DNA of 62,000 nt from Glandiceps talaboti (taxonomy: Eukaryota > Hemichordata > Enteropneusta > Spengelidae): contig NC_135568.1 in NCBI RefSeq assembly GCF_964340395.1, positions 11,554,276-11,616,275 on the forward strand, given 5' to 3'. Of the stretch, positions 35,990 through 47,735 are shown piece by piece. Position 1 is the stretch's first letter. Each line of letters begins with the position of its first letter. The notes below the pieces were generated by a model. That model had not been told where the DNA came from and did no database searches. It saw only the letters and a program-made list of their open reading frames with translations. The translations under genes were made by a program, and so were the position numbers.

Positions 35990-37235
35990 GAATATTTGAT
36001 CTAACTTTGTGTTGATTTTCCCTCCAGGGATTTTCATATATCTTATATCAAATTAATGCACATCAGCGGACACCTATTGTTTGCTTTTGATAGTCGACAG
36101 TCGTTAATTCTATAGATGACAAATGTTCAGTCTTCGGAGTCTTTTGAACATCGTTGTTGCCATGGTTATTCATCTTGATGTTTACTTCGTATCATCGTTG
36201 CTGTGTGACAGATATTCCCATATCACCCCCTATAATGTGTTTTCTGTCGGCCAAGACAAGACAATTGAGTATTTTATTACACGAGGAGACAGTTATGACT
36301 CGAAGACGAATAGAAACATAACCCATATATAGACTATTTAATCAAAAAATATCTGGGAACAAAATAATCATGCATGACTTAATTTAAGGATAAAGATTTT
36401 AGGAAATAATGGAGAATCTGAATATTTTGAGTCCCATTTCAGACACCACAGAAGCAATGGCGTAGACATGCGCGCGTTGATGTGACGTGAAAAACCTGGT
36501 ATAAATTCTAGTACTTTTTGTTTCATCAAATGCGCGCGGAACTTGAATCGGGAATTGCCATTGACGCAGAGTGTAATGCATTATAATTACACAGGTATTT
36601 CAGTTAAAATCGCAAAACGTGAAACAAAACGTCGTTTGGCTTGTCAAAAATCTTACAAACATTGCTACATTTTATCATCTGACTCAACAAACATCTTACT
36701 AACATTGTTACACTGTATCGTCTTGTTTGACCAAAATCTCTTTTAGTAGGGTTTTTGTTGATCCCGACGATAAAATGTAGCATGATTAGTAAGATTTTGT
36801 CGCGTCAGATGCAGTTTTGTTTCAGGTTTCGTGATTTTAGTTCTCCTTCATTGGTGATTGACAAGACTGGAAAATGTAATCATTGTGTATCTCCTGTGTT
36901 CGAAAATGATGAACTTTTATATTCAATTTCACAATGTAAATCAATGATAATGATATTCTGTCATATTTTGTTTATCGAGTATATTCAGTCATTTCTATGT
37001 AATATATCAATAATTAACTACAATATTCTAAATAATGCAAATGTCATCAATATGTATACTGAAGTATTCAATAACATCAGATCGATGCTATGTGTTTTTG
37101 CATCGTCTTTGATTCGCCGTCGTCGGTACTGTTACTCCGAGGCTTAGCTAGGGAAACATGACTCGTTCCAGCAGATTTCGTCTCAGCTTGCAAATGCTAT
37201 TAGATAGTGTATCAATATCAGGTTTCATGTTCAGC
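35990..37235. other. Intergenic DNA with decayed repeat pieces
   Basis: The stretch 36760-36810 resembles the degenerate repeat at 24375-24835. The stretch 36845-36925 (GTATCTCCTGTGTTCG, ATGATGAACTTTTAT) matches the segment leading into the GPCR relics at 53296 and 60145. The frame 36755-37147 covers both and is not supported as a gene. Confidence 0.5.
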
Positions 37236-37239
37236 TAAA

Positions 37240-37975
37240 CACAATAAAGATAACACACGAACATCACTTACACAGTGTATGCTCTGTGTTTTGTTACACT
37301 TACATTTGTTTTCGTTATCATTTGTTTTTGTTATCATTAACAAAATACTGGAACAGACACTGTAAGTGATGTTTGTGTGTTATATGTTGTCTACAGAGCA
37401 GACACTGTGTAAGGGATGTTTGTGTGTTATCTTTATTGTGTCTACAGAGCATACACTGTGTAAGTGATGTTTGTGTGTTATCATTATTGTGTTTACAGAG
37501 TAGACACTGTAAGTGATATTTGTGTGTTATCTTTATTGTGTCTACAGAGCAGACACTGTGTAAGTGATATTTGTGTTATCTTTATTGTGTCTACAGAGCA
37601 GACACTGTGTAAGTGATGTTTGTGTGTTATCTTTATTGTGTCTACAGAGCAGACACTGTGTAAGTGATGTTTGTGTGTTATCTTTATTATGTGTACAGAG
37701 CAGACACTGACGTCACTGTGTAAGGGAATTTTGTGTGTTATCTTTATTGTGTCCACAGAGCAGACACTGTGTAAGTGATGTTTGTGTGTTATCTTTATTA
37801 TGTCTACAGAACAGACACTGACGTCACTGTGTAAGGGATGTTTGTGTGTTATCTTTATTGTGTCTACAGAGCAGACACTGTGTAAGTGATGTTTGTGTGT
37901 TATCTTTATTATGTCTACAGAGCAGACACTGACGTCACTGTGTAAGGGATGTTTGTGTGTTATCTTTAAATTTGT
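37240..37975. repeat. 51-bp minisatellite with a 111-bp higher-order dimer
   Basis: The unit GTTTGTGTGTTATCTTTATT plus GTGTCTACAGAGCAGACACT and GTGTAAGTGAT has a period of 51. In the right part, units alternate with a 60-base version carrying nine extra bases that create TGACGTCA. These palindromes begin near 37708, 37819 and 37930, spaced 111 apart. The left edge is degraded, with a partly inverted copy at 37240-37275. Confidence 0.92.
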
Positions 37976-38905
37976 GTCTATCTCAACATGAAACCCTGAG
38001 ACGTGTCTGTTGATGTTGGTGCATCGTTTAATAGCATTTGCAAGCTAAGACGAAATTTCCATCCTGTAATGGAGTGTACACAGGTCTTTAACATATACTG
38101 CACCTTTGAAAAAACTTTGTAAACTTTTGCTGCTACTTTGTTCAAGAAAACTCCAGCCTATTTTCGGTTCAGATCAATTAAACAAATCTGGGGTCACCAT
38201 ACAATCTTTTATTTAAAAAAAATAGAAGTCAAATGGTACCAAATTTAGTCCTTTTACAATCCAATATGGCCGCCGAATACTTTGTTAACTCTATGTAAAC
38301 GACAATTTCATTGAAAACAAAACAGCAAACACCAAAATTTCTTGTGTTATTTCAATAAAACAAGCTTTTTATGGCAAGTTTTGGAGAGATTTGAAGAACA
38401 CAGAATTTCAGGAAAATTTGTCAGCACTCTACCTTAAGTCTGCGTCTTTCTTAAACTATGATTCTTTTTCAAGACTGTACAGACGTGAAGTGGTATTTGA
38501 TAGGATGGCAAGCCACATCGTATCTTACAGGTTACATCTTTGTTTGAACACGTCACAAAATGATGGATTTGTTCATGACAAACCATTAGCGTGAAACTGT
38601 CAATTTTATCAACGCAACTATTAATATCAGTGACATTACAATGATAAAGAACTATTTGTTCAGTTTATGATATCACTGTGAGTTATGAAATTAAAAAAAA
38701 AATCCATTATCCAGTCAATGTAGTAAATGCTCCCATAATTAACTCTTTCAAGTCAAGATTGAACAGGCATTAGAGTACAAAACCATTTCTCTATTATTGT
38801 TCTGTTGATCCTTACTTCCGATACCTTCACTCAGAAAAATATGAAAAGGACTGATTCACAATGTAACATTGATTGGAACTCTATGAACAGGTCATCGACC
38901 TACAA
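37976..38905. other. Intergenic DNA
   Basis: One short plus frame (38391-38594) has no motif. CCAATATGGCCGCCGAATAC-type sequence near 38262 looks repeat-derived, but no second copy was seen in the window. Confidence 0.35.
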
Positions 38906-38912
38906 CATACGC

Positions 38913-39145
<233 letters not shown>

Positions 39146-39884
39146 GACACTCACACAGAAAAAAAATATTTAATTTTTTTTTTAAATTTACCCCATCAAT
39201 TCTAAAATTGAGCGTAATCAGAACCACACAAAATTCTTTATTGAATTTAAGTCATACCTGGTAAGCATTGATGTGTCGATACTTTGTTCGTTCACATTTT
39301 TCATCTATAGTACAACAATAATTCACTTAATAATTAATATATAATATAGTACACAATCTATTAATTTTTCTTCGTCGTTAATTCTCTTTGTGCGATGTAT
39401 TGAAGCATCCGTGTTGGACGCAAATTCAATTGTGCGTAATTTAATTTCAACTTGTTTTCAACAAGTTTTTGATGCACCGACACAGTAGATATATGAAAGT
39501 GACTTCAATGTGAAATAGCCATGGAGAGTCTCTCCAACAAAGAATGCATTACTAGTAACACTTGATAACATTACATTATTGAAAGTTAAGAAATTACAAT
39601 TTTTACCCTGAATTTCATTGACAATTTGTTTAATGTCATATTGGATAAACTTGCTCAGGATAAAGATTTTTTAAATGGAAAATTAACATACAATGGCCAT
39701 GTGGATTCTTGATTCATTCAGGTCAGATAGAAATAGGCTGTTGATCTAATAAGTTTAAATTCGTTTTGGTTCAACTGAACGCTTTCAAAGTTAACTTTAA
39801 TGGTAGAATAATTGAATCAGCATTGTATATTAAATACTTGACTCGTCCGACAATATCATTCAATGTCAAACCCGAAGAGACAAC

Positions 39885-40889
39885 ATGAACATCACAAATC
39901 AGTCGACCGATCTTGACGTTGTAAGGGATGTTACTATTTCGCCTGCACAAGTAAACCCATTCATTATGAACATAGCATACATCGTCAGTGGCGCCATATT
40001 CTGCATCAATATTGTCATCCTTCTAGCGATCGGAAGAGAACATAAGCTGCGAGAGTTACAACATTACTTCTTCATCAGTTTTACGATCGCAAATCTAGTT
40101 CAAGGTGTCATTTCATTTCCTTTACTTATGGAAACGTTAACTTCGCATACTGTATACAGGAGTATCATACCATGCTTACTGATAAGTATGACTCCAGTGT
40201 ATTTCATGGGTACTTTTCTCCTAAATATGCTTGTCTGGGCATGTGACTTGTATCACAAGATTGTTTACCCGTTTCATCATCAACGTACCATGGCAACGAA
40301 GGCACGCCATCTTATCATTATAGCAGTGGTGTGGATCATCCCACTCTTTCTGTGTATGCCACCAGGATTCGGATGGAATAAGCTACTCATTTCCCCTTCA
40401 GCTCCCGATTTCTGGTGTTTCCCAAGGATGATGCATAAAAGACAATACATTGAATTTATTCTGCGAGGTTACGTTTATCCATGTTTTGGGACCTTGATTG
40501 CAGTTAATCTTAGAATAATCTACCAGGCGAAGAAGAACGTACGAAAAGTGAACGAGTTACAATGGGCGTTTACTCGGAGACAACAAGGCAGAGAAAGTAC
40601 AGATCACAGCCTGTTGAATACGTATAAGGCCGGCAGGAAGAGTACAATAAGTTTGATCTTCATAATTCTTATCATAGTGTTTTGCTGGTCACCTTTACTC
40701 GTTATGATGGAATTATCTATCATACCAGGTCAAACTGCAGACACACTCGCTGACTTGGTTTCAGTAGTAGCGTTCTGTGCAAATCTCTCCTCCCTCTGTC
40801 CGTTATCCTATATCCTTCGACATGCAGAATTTCGGGCAGGTATAAAACGTGTCTTGGAGAAATTACAATTCTGGCAACGAACAAACTAA
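39885..40889 (+). CDS. Single-exon class A GPCR of the array family
   Basis: An intact 334-residue frame. The N-terminus has NITNQS glycosylation sites. Landmarks are TM1 INIVILLAI, TM2 FTIANLVQG (Asp2.50 replaced by Asn), TM3 end WACDLYHKIVYPFHHQR, ECL2 SAPDFWCFP, YKAGRKSTISLIFI, TM6 FCWSPLLVMME, and TM7 LCPLSYILRHAEFRAG in place of NPxxY. The ATG at 39885 starts the conserved glycosylated N-terminus and there is no in-frame upstream ATG with similarity to paralogues. The gene is isolated between a trinucleotide array and a LINE tail, and its 5' flank does not match the duplicated units at 50-62 kb, so it is an older copy. Ligand unknown. Confidence 0.93.
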   Translation: MNITNQSTDLDVVRDVTISPAQVNPFIMNIAYIVSGAIFCINIVILLAIGREHKLRELQHYFFISFTIANLVQGVISFPLLMETLTSHTVYRSIIPCLLISMTPVYFMGTFLLNMLVWACDLYHKIVYPFHHQRTMATKARHLIIIAVVWIIPLFLCMPPGFGWNKLLISPSAPDFWCFPRMMHKRQYIEFILRGYVYPCFGTLIAVNLRIIYQAKKNVRKVNELQWAFTRRQQGRESTDHSLLNTYKAGRKSTISLIFIILIIVFCWSPLLVMMELSIIPGQTADTLADLVSVVAFCANLSSLCPLSYILRHAEFRAGIKRVLEKLQFWQRTN

Positions 40890-40959
40890 TGTGCATATGG
40901 TTATATACACAATGTATACTTTAAAACAAACTTTCATGACCAGCTAAAACTTTGCTTCG

Positions 40960-41345
40960 CTTCAGACTTACACTGCTCCACAACATGGAATCCTCATGAC
41001 AAAGTCTGGAAAGTTCAAAAGAGAGCAGCCAGGTTCGTTATGAATAACTGCATTCGGAAGTCCAGCGTCCAAATCATACTCGTTCAACTGGAATGTAAAT
41101 ACTTGAAGAACGCACAGCCATGATTAGATTGACACGCATGTACACAATTTCAAATCAAACGACCGAGTATGCTTCCAACACCAGTCACACACCTGTCCAG
41201 AACAACTCCAATTCCATCAACAATAAATTTATATCGGTAATCTTTTTGCCAAGAACAATCCCTGAATGGAAATATCTACCCTGGAACATTAGGGAAGCAT
41301 CACCCAGTAAAGCTATTTTGGATGTTATGATTTCGAGAACCGCAG
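40960..41345 (+). mobile_element. 3' end of a LINE (Jockey/CR1-like), broken
   Basis: Translation in shifting frames gives WNPHDKVWKVQKRAARFVMN, LECKYLKNA and FLPRTIPEWKYLPWNIREA, the typical C-terminal end of a non-LTR retrotransposon reverse transcriptase ORF. It begins about 70 bases after the GPCR stop and is 5'-truncated. Confidence 0.85.
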
Positions 41346-41425
41346 AACCAGTGACATAGACACAGGTTGTCGTGACGTAGAACCACAGAACCAGTGACGT
41401 AGACACAGGTTGCCGTGACGTAGAT
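41335..41425. repeat. Short tandem repeat, ~40-45 bp, 2 copies
   Basis: AGAACC-CAGAACCAGTGAC, then RTAGACACAGGTTG and CGTGACGTAGA, occur twice, directly after the LINE tail. Confidence 0.85.
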
Positions 41426-41799
41426 CAACCCGGGTATATAGTATCCATACTTTTTGCTCAAAGACAATAACTTGACTTGTATGGTATAATTGGTGTTGGC
41501 TAGACAGATCTCTTTTTTACGCTCACGTTGCTCATACTTCAGTACATTTTTACACAACTCGTAAAATCCGCTGGCCTAACGCATGTGCAAGAACACTCTC
41601 TAGCTGGTAGCACCTTTCATTGTCAAAACGACGATTACTTTATCAGTTAGTTAAGTTCTTGCCAGCTGCCGAGAATTCTTACTACAAACAGATATTTCAT
41701 AATTTTACATAATATCTATTGACACACAAAACGTTTTGATACAACCTATAATATTAGTATGCATGTTTTTTGAGACCAACTCTAACATTTTATAAACAT

Positions 41800-42150
41800 G
41801 AACAATTACCACCCGCTTCATGTTAGCGTCCATTGGCTCTGTTTGATATAACCACCCAGAAACAGATAAGGAACAGTATGGCACATCCTACATGTAATAT
41901 TGAGATAGCAAGATCACAATTTCTCGCTACATTTTGTGTAATTAAATAAACCAGTTTAACGTATTGCAACTAGACGCAGACATGCTACAGGCGCCAATAT
42001 TTTTGACATCTGTATTTTGTTGTCTGAGTGGTGGCACATTAATTCATTTCAAGAAACTGTATTCATGAGCAGTTTCTTATTGGTTTCTGTATGGTTGTAT
42101 CTAACACAGCCAATGGATAGTAACATGAAACGGGCAGTATACCAATTTAA
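41800..42150. mobile_element. Foldback (MITE-like) element, ~350 bp
   Basis: The left arm, 41801-41880 (CATGTTAGCGTCCATTGGCT, GTTTGATATAACCACC, AGAAACAGATAAGGAAC), is the inverted counterpart of the right arm, 42065-42147 (TTCTTATTGGTTTCTGTATG, TTGTATCTAACACAGCCAATG, GTAACATGAAACGGGC). There is no open frame. The right arm recurs at 1351-1512. Confidence 0.85.
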
Positions 42151-43165
42151 CTTTTGTTTCTAGCTTACGATTATTCTTCATTCTAGATATTCTATACAGA
42201 CGGGTATTTATCATATCAGGAATTATTTCTGATGTATGCACACTTGATCTTTTCTATTCCTTGCTAATGTTACGATCCAAAATATCGTATTTCGGAATTA
42301 TGGGAATAAATTCTACTTTTCGGCATTCTAGGCCATAGGTCAGAAATAGACTGGCGATGACGAATCTGGGCAAACATGATGTAACTGATCATGAAATTCA
42401 CATGATTGGTTAGAGAAAAGTATATAATAACTTTTATGATGGCGTGATCTTATGGCGTGATTTTCTATATTTAGTTGTTGTGTAAGTTCCATTGTATTGG
42501 AAGTATACTTAAAGTGAGAATTAAACATCCAGAAGCACTCGGGTAGGTGATTCTGGCAAGCCGAAATCTCTTCTCAGTCGTGACTAATTCCCGACTTGGA
42601 CCTGAACGATCCCGTACGAGAGTATGAGAATGTGAGTGCTAGAGTGCAACGTTAGAACTATCCATACTTATACCGTTCGACTGTACGACTCCCAACACTA
42701 AGACATGATTTCTGGAAATCTTTCTAGCAAAATCGTTTTGAGCTCAGTTTTGTCGAGACAAATCAAGTTCCAATGTGTTTTCTCTACAAATATTGAATGT
42801 ATAAGTGGGTGTTTGCTAATGAAACTATTCATGTCACTCTTAAGTGGGTTATGTTGTTTAACAGTTTCTTCAACTGAAGCGTGTTTCCATGACAACGTGT
42901 CATCTGTTACATTAATTTTTTTTTTTTTTTATAAACGACGTCATTGTAAATGTGAATTTTGTAGCGTGTTATGGCTTTCATCAATCTTTCTACTTTGTGG
43001 TCTTCACTTTTCTCAACCATAGTGATTTAAAGTTGTACAAAATGACCATTTATACTGTATTTTGAAAAATACAGATACATTTGATAAAACAATTGAAATA
43101 AAAATAATAAGGCCTGCTTCGAAAGGGGACATCTGAAAACTTCCAATAGGCAACTATGAAATTAT
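42151..43165. other. Intergenic DNA
   Basis: Part (42275-42600) resembles 28340-28720. A 105-codon plus frame, 42705-43022, is interrupted by a poly-T tract and has no motif. Confidence 0.4.
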
Positions 43166-43169
43166 AAAC

Positions 43170-43172
43170 ACG

Positions 43173-43248
<76 letters not shown>
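43170..43248. repeat. CA dinucleotide microsatellite
   Basis: About 36 CA units. Confidence 0.97.
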
Positions 43249-43249
<1 letters not shown>

Positions 43250-43349
43250 CTGAACGAAGACAAAGGCATGACACGAATGAGTTATATTTGTCGGTATTGA
43301 CACCGTATACAGTCTGTATGTGAGTCTGTGTCTGTGATCTTTGTGTACG

Positions 43350-43532
43350 TGGTTAGATAGGTAGGTAGTTAGGTAGGTAGGTAGGTAGTGAGTTAGGTAG
43401 GTAGGTAGGTAGGTAGGTAGTGAGTTAGGTAGGTAGGTAGGTAGGTAGGTAGGTAGGTAGTGAGTTAGGTAGGTAGGTAGGTAGGTAGGTAGTGAGTTAG
43501 GTAGGTAGGTAGGTAGGTAGGTAGGTAGGTAT
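43350..43532. repeat. GTAG tetranucleotide array with periodic GTGAGTTAG
   Basis: Runs of GTAG units are interrupted by TAGTGAGTTAG at about 43387, 43419, 43458 and 43491, giving an irregular higher-order period of roughly 32-40 bases. Confidence 0.95.
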
Positions 43533-44022
43533 AACAGCGATCATTGTCCAAACTTATTAGTATAGCTTGGTATATTTTATTTGACCCAAGAATTATATAT
43601 GAAAATACAATGTACATAATTAATGGCCAACAATAGAAATACAACAAAACAAACATTAAGTATGATAATAGATGTGTTAATATCTAAATTATAATTACTC
43701 GTGGTTACAATTTAGTAAATGGTACACAGATTCGATATCTTCCCTCAAGTTGTTGACAATAAACCTATCCCAGTCTTTAATAAAACAAGTTGTTCATTTA
43801 ATAGATTTTGACAGGTTGCACCATATATGGAGACTTGGTTTAGGAACTTCATTCTGGCATTAATTATATCATTATTAGCAAAGACAAATATCAAGATTAC
43901 ATACACATTAATTCAATGTATTACATCGTGTTAACAGTCTCTTTTAAAAAATAGCAACTATATATATATGCTAGAGAAAGATGTTCATTCAAGTAAGTAG
44001 ACTTATATAACGTTAATATATA

Positions 44023-44335
44023 CAATGCAATACAATACAATACAATACAATACATTACAATGTAATACAATACAATACAATACAATACAATACAATACAA
44101 TACAATACAATACAATACAATACAATACAATACAATACAATACAATACAATACAATACAATACAATACAGTGGAATGGAATAGAACACAACACAACACAA
44201 CACAACACAACACAACACAACACAACGGAACACAACACAACACAACACAACACAACGGAACACAACACAACACAACACAACACAACACAACACAACACAA
44301 CACAACACAACACAACACAACGGAACTGAAGAGCA
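44023..44335. repeat. Pentanucleotide arrays AATAC then AACAC
   Basis: About 28 units of AATAC (44023-44168) are followed, after TGGAATGGAATAGA, by about 28 units of AACAC with occasional AACGG (44186-44325). The minus-strand frames of 105-155 codons here are low-complexity artefacts. Confidence 0.97.
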
Positions 44336-44750
44336 CAGAACAAAACAAAATAGAAATAACTACTATCCATAGTGTATATATTGAACATCGATTTACGTCA
44401 CTCAGATCAAAACAGATGACATACGCAATAATAAAAGGAAATGACATAATGACACAGGCTAAAAGTAACAAAATTAAACAGCAAGTAAAAACATAACAGT
44501 AGGGTCAGGATCAGATAAAAACTCAATTTAAGTTAAAATTAAACTATCTGGAATTTAAAATTGAAATTGCTGATGGAATAAAAGAACGGTTTATGTTAGA
44601 ACTTTCTGTGTCTTTGGTACGCGGAATCTGCGACCAGAGGGAGTCTTTTCAAAATGCCAAAATGAGGAGTAAGGGAAGAATCCCATGTGTTTCCTCTTGA
44701 TTTCTCATATATGTGTATAATCGTAATGGATGTATATATAAACGGATACA
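44336..44750. other. Intergenic DNA
   Basis: No gene recognised. Confidence 0.35.
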
Positions 44751-44756
44751 TTAATT

Positions 44757-44893
44757 GTGAGTGTTTACGTTTCCACGAAATCATAGCCTTCATCAATATT
44801 GTTCTTAATCAGATTGATGAAGGCTATGATTTCGTGGAAATGTTTACGTTTCCATGAAATCATAGCCTTCATCAATCTGATTAGGAACAATAT
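44757..44893. repeat. Direct plus inverted repeat (triple arm) structure
   Basis: The arm GTTTACGTTTCCACGAAATC ATAGCCTTCATCAAT occurs at 44762, inverted at 44811-44850, and again direct at 44850-44880, followed by GATTAGGAACAATATTC, the inverse of the first loop. This is a partly duplicated hairpin, probably a rearranged foldback element. Confidence 0.85.
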
Positions 44894-45380
44894 TCACTGA
44901 TGACATTCAAATGCTCACTTAAGAATGTACTCGTTTTAGACAATACAACTTGATTTTTACAATGCTGCACACATGTACAAAAGGAATGATAATTTAACAC
45001 AACATTTTCTTCACATCAACGGTATCTCTAAGCCCTTGGATATCACAATTTCAGCATGACAGGATCTGTTGTGGTGTACTTCCTTGTACGCAGGCATTCT
45101 ACAAGACCCGGATGTTGTCAGGAGCTCGTCACCTTCGTATAATCAGCGGAAAATGTGTAGACATTTGAGCGTATCTCTTCAAGTTATGTCTTTGGTATTA
45201 TCTCTTCATTTCGTGAGGTTACTTAATTTTGTTGTCGGTTATACTGTGTTGTGTATTTGGAGTTTGATTTTGTCCTTTTCGACTTATTGAGGTTTAAACA
45301 GAATAGATCGCTTGGATTGGGAAGCGTCTATCCTTTCCTACGTCTTTATATTAGTGTAAGTTTATCAATGGAAAAACACC
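44894..45380. other. 3' flank of the GPCR at 45384-46379
   Basis: A 73-codon plus frame at 45069-45290 has no motif. No repeat was recognised. Confidence 0.35.
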
Positions 45381-45383
45381 AAT

Positions 45384-46379
45384 TCAATGTGCAGTCTTCC
45401 AAAATCTTAACTTCTTGAAGACAAGCTTAATGCCGTCCCTGAACTCAGAATGACGCAAAATGTATGATAATGGACCTAGAGATGCAAGACTCGAAAAAAT
45501 GGACACTATTGATATCAGTACAGCGACAAGCTGTATAGACACCCTGGATGTAAGGGTCAGTTCCATCATTATTAACAAGGGTGACCAACAAAATACAATA
45601 ATAAGAATAATGAAAATCAGACTTATAGTGCTTTTCCTTCCCGCTTTGTAGTTGTTCAACATAACCTGACCATTTTCTTGACCCCCCTGTTGCCGACTGC
45701 ATGTCCTGTGAGAGACTTGTATTTTCCTCGCGTTCTTCTTGGCTTGATAGATAATGTGAAGGTTTAAAATAATCAACATGCAAAAAGATGGATAGATTAA
45801 ACCTCGTACAAGAAATGCGACGAAACTTGGAGTATACATCCGCATTGGATAGCACTGGAAGTTGGGAGCATCGGGGGACATCACTAAGTCGTTCCATCCG
45901 AATCCTGGCAACATGGTGAAGATCAGCGGCAAAGTCCAAACGATAGTTATGGCCAACAGAAGAGATGTCTTGTTTGCCATTGTACGTTGATGATGAAATG
46001 GGTAAAATATCTTGTGATATAAATCACATGTCCAGGCCAACATGTTGAAAACGGACGTAGTCATGCAGTAGACTGGAGTCATACCAATAAATAAACACGA
46101 TGCTAGATTGGTGTAAGTTTTACTGGATGCGAATGTACTTAAAAACAGTGGCAGAGTTACAACGCCTTGTACGAGATTAGCTACCGTGAAACTGGTGAAG
46201 AAATAATGTTGTTCTTCTCGTAGATTCTGTTTCATCACTATTGCAAGAAGGATGACAAAATTAATCGCAAATATAGCGTAGTTGACAACGTAAGTTGTAC
46301 CTCTGAGCCATGGATTGACAGCAAGTTCGGGAAAGGTGATGAAGTCCGACAGATTGGATGATAGGTTTGCATTATTCAT
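45384..46379 (-). CDS. Single-exon class A GPCR of the array family
   Basis: An intact 331-residue frame from ATG at 46379, with N-terminal NANLSSNLS sites. TM1 has INFVILLAI, TM2 FTVANLVQG, TM3 end WTCDLYHKIFYPFHHQR, TM4 VWTLPLIFTMLPGFGWN, ECL2 APNFQCYP, then YKAGRKSTISLIFI, FCWSPLLIMME and LGPLSYILRHSEFRDG. It is closer to the 50-62 kb genes than the member at 34846 but has inverted orientation. Its upstream region (46419-46460) holds a tandem GAGAGTGTGAGGACCCCTCT. Ligand unknown. Confidence 0.93.
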   Translation of the reverse strand: MNNANLSSNLSDFITFPELAVNPWLRGTTYVVNYAIFAINFVILLAIVMKQNLREEQHYFFTSFTVANLVQGVVTLPLFLSTFASSKTYTNLASCLFIGMTPVYCMTTSVFNMLAWTCDLYHKIFYPFHHQRTMANKTSLLLAITIVWTLPLIFTMLPGFGWNDLVMSPDAPNFQCYPMRMYTPSFVAFLVRGLIYPSFCMLIILNLHIIYQAKKNARKIQVSHRTCSRQQGGQENGQVMLNNYKAGRKSTISLIFIILIIVFCWSPLLIMMELTLTSRVSIQLVAVLISIVSIFSSLASLGPLSYILRHSEFRDGIKLVFKKLRFWKTAH

Positions 46380-46418
46380 AGTTCACTGACGTAGTATTCA
46401 AATAGATGGTTGCATTAC

Positions 46419-46462
46419 AGAGAGTGTGAGGACCCCTCTGAGAGTGTGAGGACCCCTCTGTG
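46419..46462. repeat. Two copies of a 21-bp direct repeat
   Basis: GAGAGTGTGAGGACCCCTCT with a following G occurs twice, about 40-80 bases upstream of the minus-strand GPCR start. Confidence 0.9.
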
Positions 46463-46589
46463 GTATGTAGCCAGAGAGATATCATCTTCCAGACGACAAC
46501 CAAATCCGTTTTATTCTAATCCTAAACGTTACCAATACCGCAGTCTCACATTTATCTTGGATACAAGCCAAAGATTTGATACTCTTAAT

Positions 46590-47334
46590 AATTGTATTGA
46601 ATTCCCACATAAATCACAAAGGTATCATAAAAAATAACAAACCGTTCTTTGTCAATACGCTGTCATTGAGTTTATAATTGCGTTGACAAAGTTGACAATA
46701 ATTCCCAATTACGATATCTGGTGACTGGTTTTTCATCAACTTGTCGTCATTTTTCGACATGTTCAAACAAAGGCGATATACACACGATACAATTAATATG
46801 TGTCATAATGCTCAACCTTGTTCAGGCAAAAATTCAATCGGTCTTAGAATTTTTTAAGGATTGTAAAAAGACAAAATTGACAAACAAAATGTGACAGAAA
46901 TCACAAATAGTTCCTGAATAATATCTGATTTAGCTCGTCTACATAATAAACTTTCCTTTTTTTGAAATACATCAATACAACGAAGACGGACAGGCCATTT
47001 TCACTTTCGAAGTTTACCAGGGGCATTGCGTGGATGCAATGTTATAAATATTGATCACTTTCCTGTCTTAGATAATGAAGTTTTTGGCAACCATTTTGTC
47101 TGTAAAAGAAAAAGGAACTCATGCCGATGAACACACGAGATTGCTATGATATGCTTTTGCACATTGTACTTGTAGGCGAACGGTTATACATATAATCTCA
47201 GCCCACCAAACAAGACCACCAAACAAGACCACCAAACAACTGTTGTTTGTTTGGTGGTCTGAGATATAATTAATATCGAACAATGTTAAGAAACACATTA
47301 GGTGCAGTATCACTTAGGAGTACATTTCATAATT
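46590..47334 (+). other. Upstream part of a duplicated array unit
   Basis: AATTCCCACATAAATCACAA, TTGCGTTGACAAAGTTGACA, TGGTGACTGGTTTTTCATCA and later TATTGATCACTTTCCTGTC and GTACATTTC match, in order, the intergenic blocks at 55505-56220 and 57305-58000. This is therefore the 5' half of the unit whose gene is the pseudogene at 47736. A G-less hairpin of CCACCAAACAAGA repeats and their inverse lies at 47199-47261. Confidence 0.75.
47195..47265. repeat. Perfect-arm hairpin of CACCAAACAA repeats
   Basis: CAGACCACCAAACAA-type units (three copies) are followed by TTGTTTGTTTGGTGGTCTGA, so the strand can fold with a very short loop. Confidence 0.85.
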
Positions 47335-47690
47335 AAAGTGGCCATGTCGATGAGGATTGGGTATGTATTTTGGAATTTTGGTTTCTATAAAAGTTTTATC
47401 ATGGCTACCTACTTGAGAAATCAATGTGAAACAACATATACCAAGTTCTTTTTTTTGTAGGTCAATAAACTGCAAAAGATTAGTAAATGTGTAAAGTATT
47501 TATTATTGTACGTACAATAACAAACTTTTACACATTTTTGAAAATCGTTTCGGAATGTATTGAGTTACAAACACAGAGTGGACATATTTCATTTCACATT
47601 GATTTTTTTTCAAGTAGGAAGCCATGATAAAAGTGTTTCATATATCAAAATCCAAAATAAATACCAAATCCTCATCCATATGGCCACTTT
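47335..47690. mobile_element. Hairpin MITE family, copy 3, inserted in a GPCR 5' region
   Basis: It begins AAAGTGGCCATGTCGATGAG and ends CTCATCCATATGGCCACTTT. The arms are complementary for most of the ~170 bases on each side of the central ATTGTACGTACAAT. Flanks read TTA before and A after, consistent with a TA target duplication. It splits the unit's leader: the sequence before it matches the AGTACATTTCG leader block, and the sequence after it leads to the pseudogene ATG at 47736. Confidence 0.92.
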
Positions 47691-47735
47691 AGGGCCTAAA
47701 CTTTTTGCATTTGTAAATTTTTACATTCCAGTTTA

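Noticed and set aside
43921-44496. Frames of 105-155 codons with CVVLC or IVLYC repeats
   Set aside because: They are translations of the pentanucleotide arrays.
45445-45939. 164-codon minus-strand frame
   Set aside because: It is a shifted-frame shadow of the intact GPCR at 45384-46379.
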